Source: Limnomonas spitsbergensis (taxonomy: Eukaryota > Chlorophyta > Chlorophyceae > Chlamydomonadales). Taken from it: DNA of 64,000 nucleotides. Made by a program: the position numbers and the translations under genes. The stretch covers positions 124,001 to 188,000 of the forward strand of contig JAYJMM010000040.1 of NCBI GenBank assembly GCA_037349105.1, given 5' to 3'. The notes under the pieces were generated by a model, which saw only the letters and a list, made by a program, of their open reading frames with translations, had not been told where the DNA came from and made no database searches. Shown in pieces: positions 38,854-46,136 of the stretch. Every line of letters begins with the position of its first letter. Position 1 is the stretch's first letter.

Positions 38854-41141
38854 TTGCAGTCATGCATGCGGTCAGACCATGGGTTCTTAATTTACTCAGG
38901 TTCATCGGGCCGAACAGCCAAGAACTCTGCTGCATGGAGCACACTAGCTCAAACTGTGGGCACCAAGCCTATACAGGAGGTGAAGAGAGAGGGGGCGCTG
39001 ACCACAATAATGTGCGGTAATGCAGTCGTACCATGACCTATTAATGTATTCAGCTACATCTGGTAGAACAGATGAGAACCATGTAACATGGTTGGCACAA
39101 GCTCGGGGCAGTAACTGCAAGCCTAGACATGAAGTGAATGAAGAGATAGCGTGCGTCGACCACCATAAGCTGCGATGTTGCGGATTCATAATATATTTAT
39201 GGACATCGGGCTGAACAGTCAAGAACTCCGGAACATGGAGCACAAAAGCCGGGATAGTGACAGCAAGCATATGCAGGAAGTGAAGGAAGAGAGAGTGAGC
39301 GCTGATCACAATAAGCTGCGGTGATGCGGTAGGGCCATGTGTTATTAATTTACACAAGTTCATTGGGCTGAACAGCCAGGCCACTGCAGCATGGGGCGCA
39401 CTAGCTCGTGCTAGTGACAAGGAGCATAGACTTGAACTGAATGAAGAGAGAGTGAGCGCAGACTGCAAAAAAGTTGCAGTGATGCGGCCGGGCTATGCGT
39501 TATTGATTTACTCGGGTTCATCGGGCAGAAACGCCAACAACTCTGCAATATGGAGCACACTAGCTTAGGCCATTAGGCAGCAAGCCTAGACAGGAAGTGA
39601 AGGACGGAATAGGGGGTGCTGACTGCAATAAGTTACGGTGATGCGGTCGAGCCATGTGTTATTAATTCATCCAGGTTCATCGAGCTGAACAACCAAGACA
39701 TCTGCAACATGGAGCACCCTAGCTCAAACCAGTGGGCACCAAGCCTAGACAAGAAGTGGAGGAAGAGAGAGGGGTCGCTGACCGCAACCCTCCACCGCTT
39801 GCAGAGGCATGTAGGGGTATGCACCTTCCACCACTTGCATGTGCATGTGGGGGACGCACCCTCCACCACATGCAGGAGCGTGTATGGATATGCACCCTCC
39901 AATGCTTGCAAAGGCATGTGGGGGTATGCATACCTGAGTGGTCTACTAGTAGCCATCAGCCATTCCGAATCTGGAACTGCTGGCCTGCAGCTACAGCGAG
40001 CATGCACACCAGCATGGAGCTGCTGGCGAGTGGTGAGCTTCCATGCCAAAATATAAAATTATAGATGCTAGCCAGCTTAGTGAACAGCCTGCACCATCTG
40101 GCGAGCTTGCGCACTAGCGTGAAGCTTATGGCCATCTTGCACACCAGCTATCAGCATGAAGTTGGTGGTCAGCTTGCGCACCGGCGTGCGTGGAGCTGAG
40201 GGACAACTTGCACACCAGCATGGAGCCCTCTCCAGTATCCTCTCCCGTGCCCTCCCCCGAGCCCTCCCCAGTACCCTCTCCCGTGCCCTCTCCAGTGCCA
40301 TCCCATGTGCCCTCCCCCAAGCCCTCTCCTGTGCCCTCCCCTGAACCCTCTCCTGTAACCTATCATGTGCCCTCCCCCGTGCTCTCTCCAGTGCCATCAT
40401 CCGTGCCCTCCCCCGATCCCGCTCCAGTTCCCTCTCTAGTGCCCTCCCCCGAGCCCTCCCCAGTACCCTCCCCCGTGCCCTCTCCAGTGCCATTCCCCGT
40501 GCCCTCCCTCGAGCCCTCCCCTGTAACCTCCCCCGTTCCCTCTTCCGAGCCCTCTCCAGTACTCTCTCCAGTGCCCTCCCCCGAGCCCTCTCCAGTTCCC
40601 TCTCCAGTGCCCTCCCCCAAGCCCTCTCCAGTAACCTCCCCCGAGCCCTCCTCCGAGCCCTCCCCTGTACCCCCCCCCCCCATGCCCTCCCCCGAGCCCT
40701 CTCCTGTGCCCTCCCCCAAGCCCTCTCCAGAACCCTCCCCCGAGCCCTCATCAGAACCCTCCCCCGAGCCTTCTCTAGTGCCCTCCCCCGTGCCCTCCCC
40801 CGAGCCCTCTCCAGTATCCTCACACAAGCCCTCTTCAGTGCCCTCTCCCGAGCCCTCTCCAGTGCCCTCCCCCTAGCCCTCTCCCGAGTCCACCCCGAGC
40901 CCTCTCCAGTACCCTCTCCAGTGCCATCCGACTCTCCGACTCCATCGCTTTAGTGTAGAATGCCTTGTCACGCACATATATTTTTCATTTTTCAAAAGGG
41001 ACATCCTTCATGCAGACGCAGCTACAGACTCAACATGAACATCCGCAATAGCATTTGTTTAATGATAGACTTTCAAAGTAATGCATGATATTGTGATTGA
41101 TTGTAAATGGGTTTGTGAGAGGGGGTGTTGATTGAAGTAAC
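38854..41141 (+). repeat. Satellite monomer 18 (2288 bp)
   Basis: Last complete monomer, with the C-block at 40220-40953. It lies outside the higher-order pattern and resembles monomers 6 and 9 in the C-block. Confidence 0.95.
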
Positions 41142-41858
41142 TTGCAGTCATGCATGCGGTCAGACCATAGGTTCTTAATTTACTCAGGTTCATCGGGCCG
41201 AACAGCCAAGAACTCTGCTGCATGGAGCACACTAGCTCAAACTGTGGGCACCAAGCCTATACAGGAGGTGAAGAGAGAGGGGGCGCTGACCACAATAATG
41301 TGCGGTAATGCAGTCGTACCATGACCTATTAATTTATTCAGCTACATCTGGTAGAACAGATGAGAACCATGTAACATGGTTGGCACAAGCTCGGGGCAGT
41401 AACTGCAAGCCTAGACATGAAGTGAAGGAAGAGATAGCGTGCGTCGACCACCATAAGCTGCGATGTTGCGGATTCATAATATATTTATGGACATCGGGCT
41501 GAACAGTCAAGAACTCCGGAACATGGAGCACAAAAGCCGGGATAGTGACAGCAAGCCTATGCAGGAAGTGAAGGAAGAGAGAGTAAGCGCTGATCACAAT
41601 AAGCTGCGGTGATGCGGTAGGGCCATGTGTTATTAATTTACACAAGTTCATTGGGCTGAACAGCCAGGCCACTGCAGCATGGGGCGCACTAGCTCGTGCT
41701 AGTGACAAGGAGCATAGACATGAACTGAATGAAGAGAGAGTGAGCGCCAACTGCAAAAAAGTTGCAGTGATGCGGCCGGGCTATGCGTTATTGATTTACT
41801 CGGGTTCAGCTGGCAGAAAAGCCAACAACTCTGCAATATGGAGCACACTAGCCAGGAA
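41142..41858 (+). repeat. Partial satellite monomer 19, cut by the retroelement
   Basis: The first subrepeats of a monomer are intact up to 'ggagcacactag' at 41851. After a few ambiguous bases the sequence becomes retroelement ORF2 at about 41859. Near the junction the usual 'ggttcatcgggcag' reads 'ggttcagctggcag'. Confidence 0.93.
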
Positions 41859-44637
41859 TGTGCCATGGGGATTGGCGCCGGGGGACGCCAGGGCAGCCAT
41901 CCCAGTGCAGCGGGCCGTGTCATACTACTATGAGGAGGTGCAGGAGGAAGAGATCCCGGTGTCAGAGGCGTGGATCCACATGCAGGCCTCCAGGAATGAC
42001 ATGCCGGTGTTCTTCTTCGCAAGGAGCGAGGGGAACGTAGCCATTGTCAGGTGTGCCAATGTAGATGAGGCAGAGTTCCACGCACACGAGTACGCTAGGG
42101 GTGCAGATCCAGCAGTGTGGACCATCATGATGATGGTGCTGCAAAGGACCATGCTGCCTGGACAAATGTCGGCAGCCATGCAGGAGGTGTGGAGCGTGGG
42201 AGCGCAGTGGGCGCCTGCGGAGTTTGAATGCCCCACATGGCCATACGGGACGAGACCAGCGTCCGACAGCGGATCCATGTGGGAGGAGGAGTTTGAGCTG
42301 GCGCGCTTGCCGTTCGCGCTAGAACGGTTGGAGGACTGCGTGCAGCAGTGGGTGCGCAAGGAGAGGAAAGCCTGGCAGGAGGACAGGGCCAGCAGCGTGA
42401 CGCCACACTGGCAGGCTAACGCCGTGACGGTGCAGCTGTGGAAGCAGGCGCACCCAGCAGGGGTGCGCACGCTGCATCCCTTGTTCCGGGGAGTAGGATC
42501 AGGAACCTACGAGGAAGAGCTGATGGAGCTGAGGGACCAGCCAGCGCTGGGTCAATGGAGGATCGGCAGGTGGGGTGCCCGCAGATGGGACCCCAACCCT
42601 GACAGTAGCGACGGGTCCCAAGAGTCTTCAGAGCAGCCAGGGCCGTTTGCGCCGTTTCAGGCGGCTTTCGTCACTACACTGGGTGCAACGGCATCAGAGT
42701 GGGAGTGGCTAGAAACAATTGACCAGGAGCTGGAATTGGCAGCACCGGCAGCGGAAACCAGGGACCGGGCAGAGCCCCGGACGCCCTCGGGTAGCTGCGG
42801 CGGAACCAGTGTTCTGAGGGACAACAGCGAACGCAGATTGGTAGCAGGACACCCTGACGGCAGGAACCAGGGGTTCCGCGAGGGGGAGGATCCAGGCCAG
42901 TGGGACACGAGCCTACCAGGTGGGGAGAGCGAAGACCCCTTGGAGGGGTTGCCACCGCTGGTGGCTGACTCAGAGTCAGATGGGGAGTATGGGGCAAGCA
43001 GCCCCCAGCTGCCTGTGGGCGTGATCAGCATCGGCTGGCCAGTGGCCAGGAGTGCAGACATGCCGGGGGAGTCAGCCTCCGCATGCCCAGGACCAGAGAG
43101 TCCAGAGCAGAGCTTCGAGGAGGCGATGGAGCAGCTGCAGCAGCAGTGGATGAGCAACGGAGGTTGGGAGAGGGCCGCCATTGAGGAAACAAGGCGCAAC
43201 CTCGAGTGGGAGCTTGAGCTAGGGGAGCGCCTGCCGGCACTGGGGGAGAGCCAGCGGCAGGCTGCAGACCCGCTCACGGCAACTTCCTGGGAAACAGCGG
43301 ATGGCAGGCCAAATAGCAACAGCTCAAGGGACAGACAAATGAGTGAGCCGGTGCAGCCGGTGGCGAGGGACCCTTGGGGGGACCCTGCCATGTACAGCAC
43401 TCAGCGCTGGAAGTCTACCTTGAGGAGATATGTGGAGCAGCTTGATAGGCAGAGGAAGGAGGAGATGGGCCTGCATGAGGCAGGCCAGGAGCTGGTCGAC
43501 ATCAGCGCAGCCGTGGCAGAGTCCAGCCTGTGGTTCAAAATCAGAGTGCTGCCAGGGCAGAGTCCAGATCCCAGGATGTGGCAGTACAACCAGGCGTTGG
43601 AAGACTTGGAGGAGGAACTGGGCGTCAGTATGATTGCCCTCATATATGGGGTTTCAGCGGAGGTCACCGCGCTTTGGCGGACTCGCCTTGAGGAGCGGAG
43701 TGACGGAGACTCATCAGCAGGGGAAGGCTTGGACGATGCCAGAGCGCAGTCGGACAGGCAGCTGGAGGGACTGCGGGTTGCTAGGCATATCCTGGAATAC
43801 CAGCTGAGGAAAGCTGAGGGGACAGCGGTAGAGCCTGAGGAGGACGATGTCGGAACCATAGCAGAGCACTTGAGCATGATGCAAGAGCTCCTGGAGGGAG
43901 CGGGCTTGCAAGTAGTGGGGTTGCATGCAGCCATCAGACAGTTGCAAACTGGGTTGGCCCGCAGATTGCGCCAACTCAGAGGCGCGGCCAAGTGGGCCAG
44001 CGGCAGGGGACCAGAGCAGGCGGCTCTGGTGTACGCCGATGATATTTGCCTCAACCTGAGGGTGGTAAAACGCCAGCTTGCAGAGTGGGTTAGCACCCGA
44101 GAAGGGCAGGGGGGGTTGTGGCAACCAAGCAATCTCCCCTGGCATCTGAGCATTCGGGGTGCAGGAACAGACAGCGCTAGCTCAGGCGATGAGCAGGGCG
44201 ACAGGGATGCGCAGGCAGTGGCAGGCGGCAATGGCCGGGAAGGACCCGCCAGCAGCCAGGCGCCAGTGCGGCACCCGCCCAGGCCAGAGAGCCAGGACGA
44301 AGGCGCAACCAGTGGAGCTTGCAGCCTAACCAGCGGCAGCGCAGTCAGCAGGGAGCCACCGCGCAGAAATGTCGCAGACATGCCCCAGCGGTGCCTGGGC
44401 TGCATGGTCAGCTTAGAGGAAGGGACCGGCAGGAAGTGCTGCAAGTGTAGCGGTACAGCCTGCGGGGCGTGTGCCGGCACTAAGGGCATTGGCGGCACCC
44501 GCAGAGGAGTGTGGGCATGCCATAAATGCAGTGACTTGGTGCATCCAGCCTGGGGCCAAGGGTCAGCTACCGGGGAGCCATGCCTGCGATGCGGCAAGCA
44601 TGGGCACGACTATCACGCCTGTTCAGTCCCAGTGTAG
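41770..44637 (+). CDS. Retroelement ORF2, 5'-truncated copy fused to satellite; zinc-finger C-terminus
   Basis: The reading frame runs without a stop from inside the satellite (GTG at 41740, first ATG at 41770) across the junction into ORF2, so the first ~30 codons are satellite-derived. The body is acidic, rich in E, Q, A and W, and matches no family I recognise. The C-terminus is cysteine-rich. From about 44392 there are CX2C, CCX2C, CX2C and CX2C pairs, a RING/PHD-like zinc-binding layout. A canonical CCHC knuckle (CX2CX4HX4C) follows at 44581-44622, pointing to nucleic-acid binding. The ORF ends with TAG at 44635. The same frame then continues open for another 137 codons and contains a second CCHC knuckle. 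This copy supplies the ORF2 C-terminus missing from the copy at 57346. Confidence 0.7.
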   Translation: MRPGYALLIYSGSAGRKANNSAIWSTLARNVPWGLAPGDARAAIPVQRAVSYYYEEVQEEEIPVSEAWIHMQASRNDMPVFFFARSEGNVAIVRCANVDEAEFHAHEYARGADPAVWTIMMMVLQRTMLPGQMSAAMQEVWSVGAQWAPAEFECPTWPYGTRPASDSGSMWEEEFELARLPFALERLEDCVQQWVRKERKAWQEDRASSVTPHWQANAVTVQLWKQAHPAGVRTLHPLFRGVGSGTYEEELMELRDQPALGQWRIGRWGARRWDPNPDSSDGSQESSEQPGPFAPFQAAFVTTLGATASEWEWLETIDQELELAAPAAETRDRAEPRTPSGSCGGTSVLRDNSERRLVAGHPDGRNQGFREGEDPGQWDTSLPGGESEDPLEGLPPLVADSESDGEYGASSPQLPVGVISIGWPVARSADMPGESASACPGPESPEQSFEEAMEQLQQQWMSNGGWERAAIEETRRNLEWELELGERLPALGESQRQAADPLTATSWETADGRPNSNSSRDRQMSEPVQPVARDPWGDPAMYSTQRWKSTLRRYVEQLDRQRKEEMGLHEAGQELVDISAAVAESSLWFKIRVLPGQSPDPRMWQYNQALEDLEEELGVSMIALIYGVSAEVTALWRTRLEERSDGDSSAGEGLDDARAQSDRQLEGLRVARHILEYQLRKAEGTAVEPEEDDVGTIAEHLSMMQELLEGAGLQVVGLHAAIRQLQTGLARRLRQLRGAAKWASGRGPEQAALVYADDICLNLRVVKRQLAEWVSTREGQGGLWQPSNLPWHLSIRGAGTDSASSGDEQGDRDAQAVAGGNGREGPASSQAPVRHPPRPESQDEGATSGACSLTSGSAVSREPPRRNVADMPQRCLGCMVSLEEGTGRKCCKCSGTACGACAGTKGIGGTRRGVWACHKCSDLVHPAWGQGSATGEPCLRCGKHGHDYHACSVPV
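41859..43527 (+). repeat. 1669-bp direct repeat, left copy
   Basis: Collinear without indels with 59328-60996 (offset 17469). I count about 12 substitutions, about eight of them amino-acid changing. It codes for the middle part of ORF2. Left of it is satellite; right of it ORF2 continues. Confidence 0.95.
44635..44637 (+). other. In-frame UAG between two zinc knuckles (candidate readthrough site)
   Basis: A single TAG separates ORF2 from a downstream ORF in the same frame. A CCHC knuckle lies just before it and another begins 12 bases after it. Gammaretroviruses suppress a UAG between gag and pol, so this could be a recoded stop. It could equally be a mutation in a decaying copy. Confidence 0.4.
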
Positions 44638-45051
44638 ATGGAAGGCAGGTGCCTCATCTGCGCCCAGAGTGGCCACCAGACCAAGGAATGCCCAGAGGGG
44701 GACACGCCCTTGGGAGCCATCAGAAGGCGGCAGTTGGCAGCAGACAAGGCAGAAGGCTGCAGATGGCATAGCGCCAGCGGAGGGCCGCACCCCGCCAGCA
44801 TGCAGGGGCAGCAGGCCAAGCGCTGCAAGGGATATCAGTCAGAGGCGCGGCCAGTGGGGGCCGACGCAGCCTGGGCGGAAACAGCCGAGCTTCAGGGGAA
44901 GAAGTCAAAAAGGCTAGGCGCCGCGCAAGGAATGCGCAGGGGAAGGCTGCAGACAGGGATCGTGGCAGCAGGCCGGGCAAGGATTGCCCTTGCCAGCCAG
45001 GCAAGATCAGCCGGGTGGAGCTGGAGATCACATGGGCCACAGAGCAGTTGA
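44638..45051 (+). CDS. Zinc-knuckle ORF linking ORF2 to pol
   Basis: A 137-codon frame directly after the TAG of ORF2. It starts with a CCHC knuckle: C at residues 5, 8 and 18 and H at residue 13. The rest is basic and low-complexity. The next pol frame (-1 relative) is open from about 44772 and carries RT, so the two frames overlap by roughly 280 bases. The overlap would allow a -1 frameshift, but I see no classic slippery heptamer. This is most likely a segment of the polyprotein rather than an independent protein. Confidence 0.45.
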   Translation: MEGRCLICAQSGHQTKECPEGDTPLGAIRRRQLAADKAEGCRWHSASGGPHPASMQGQQAKRCKGYQSEARPVGADAAWAETAELQGKKSKRLGAAQGMRRGRLQTGIVAAGRARIALASQARSAGWSWRSHGPQSS

Positions 45052-46136
45052 GGCCAGGGCCACCTGCAGAACCTTTGGTGGCGCAGCCAGCAGGGCAACA
45101 GCCGCAAGTTGAGCGGCAGCCGCCAGCATGCAGGGGACTCTTGAACTGTACAGCATTCAAGGGAGTGCTTACGGGTGCATTCCAGCTGTTGCTGGTGTGG
45201 CTCCTGCTGACAGCGTGCATCCCGGGTGCAAGGGCCACTGGGCAGGGCGTCCGAGGAGGGGGATTTACAGCAGGCCAGGGTGCTTTTGTGTCCAGCCAGG
45301 AGGCTGCGGTAAAGCTTATGTCAGGCTGGCTGCGCCCGCCGGCTGTCATCTCTTTGGAGGGTGCCAGCGGGGCAGGGGGCGCCTACAGCCAGCCGGAGGA
45401 ATGGCAGCGCAACAGCAGCACCGAGGGGGAAGCACCAGCCGCGGAAGACCCGCAGGCAGCAGAGATGATCGACATGTTCCAGCCAGGAGGTGTGGTTGAA
45501 CCACCTTCGGAATATGTCAAGACTGAAGAAGGATGGCTGCTGGGCAAGCACCCTGACTTCACGGAGGAGCAGCAGGCGTCCCTCGAGCAGAGCCTCAGGG
45601 ACCGCCAAGGAGCATTCGCTTACTCCATGGAAGACCTGCCGGGCTACTGCGGCACGCAGGGTGAGTTTACATTGGCTTTGGAAGACGAGGTCAGCTCGTG
45701 CTTTCAGAAGTCGCGGGACATGCCGCCTCCAAAGGCTGCCATCTTTAAAGAGAAGTGCCAGCCGATGATACAGGCAGGTATCATTGTGAAGGTGCCCCAA
45801 GGGGGTCCCATCAAGTTTGCAGCCAACTCTGTGGTTGCGGCCAAGAAGAGTGCTGAGACTGGCGAGTGGACTGATCACCGCATATCGCACGATATGCGCA
45901 AGTTGAACCTGCGTACGGCTAAGCAGGAGTTTGCCATCCCCAGGATGGAAACAATTTTTCAGAACCTGGGTACGGCCAAGATATTCAGTAAGGTGGACCT
46001 CAGGTCGGGGTTCATGCAGATACCGATCAAAGCTGAGGACCAGCCTAAGACGGCATTCGGATGGGACCTGAGCTGTGGATGTACACCAAGCTCAATTTTG
46101 GGCTGCGCAATGGGCCTCCTTTCTTCCAGAGAATGA
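45015..46136 (+). CDS. Pol, N-terminal part: linker, hydrophobic segment and reverse transcriptase fingers/palm
   Basis: The frame is open from about 44772; the GTG at 45015 is only the first non-ATG start in it. Residues 51-69 are strongly hydrophobic (core FQLLLVWLLL) and could span a membrane, which is unusual in a pol protein. The second half is Ty3/gypsy RT: a primer-grip-like N-terminal region, then a 'RISHDMRKLN' region and the catalytic 'KVDLRSGF' motif near 45992. The RT frame is lost around 46063, where a base appears to be missing from a G-run. RT continues in the -1 frame from 46061. The last ~24 codons of this ORF are out-of-frame sequence. The RT is therefore split in this copy. 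Confidence 0.8.
   Translation: MELEITWATEQLRPGPPAEPLVAQPAGQQPQVERQPPACRGLLNCTAFKGVLTGAFQLLLVWLLLTACIPGARATGQGVRGGGFTAGQGAFVSSQEAAVKLMSGWLRPPAVISLEGASGAGGAYSQPEEWQRNSSTEGEAPAAEDPQAAEMIDMFQPGGVVEPPSEYVKTEEGWLLGKHPDFTEEQQASLEQSLRDRQGAFAYSMEDLPGYCGTQGEFTLALEDEVSSCFQKSRDMPPPKAAIFKEKCQPMIQAGIIVKVPQGGPIKFAANSVVAAKKSAETGEWTDHRISHDMRKLNLRTAKQEFAIPRMETIFQNLGTAKIFSKVDLRSGFMQIPIKAEDQPKTAFGWDLSCGCTPSSILGCAMGLLSSRE

Larger units (their letters stand above)
1..41858 (+). repeat. 2.2-2.5 kb satellite array (18 full monomers plus partials)
   Basis: Head-to-tail tandem array. The anchor just upstream of the first subrepeat (sequence ttgcagtcatgcatgcgg) recurs at 326, 2611, 4857, 7143, 9400, 11658, 13948, 16200, 18666, 20953, 23240, 25533, 27687, 29973, 32127, 34413, 36568, 38854 and 41142. 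Most monomers are 2246-2293 bp; three are 2154-2155 bp and one is 2466 bp. Length differences lie mainly in the C-rich minisatellite block. Monomers are highly similar by eye. The array stops at 41858, where retroelement sequence begins. Many reading frames stay open, but only because the repeats lack stop codons. I see no gene in the array. A centromeric or subtelomeric satellite is the likeliest identity, but nothing in the sequence proves it. Confidence 0.97.

Noticed and set aside
1..41858. CRISPR array
   Set aside because: The repeats are contiguous, kilobase-sized and nested, without unique spacers, and the genome is eukaryotic.
1..41858. rDNA intergenic spacer
   Set aside because: No rRNA or 5S-like sequence occurs in any monomer.
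43401..44597. A 398-residue minus-strand ORF opposite ORF2
   Set aside because: It is the antisense shadow of a GC-rich coding region; ORF2 on the + strand has clear zinc motifs.
46061..46063. ATG at 46061 as a true start of an RT/RNase H/methyltransferase protein
   Set aside because: It falls in the middle of the RT palm, and the upstream half of the same domain lies in the neighbouring frame. It is an internal Met after a frameshift.
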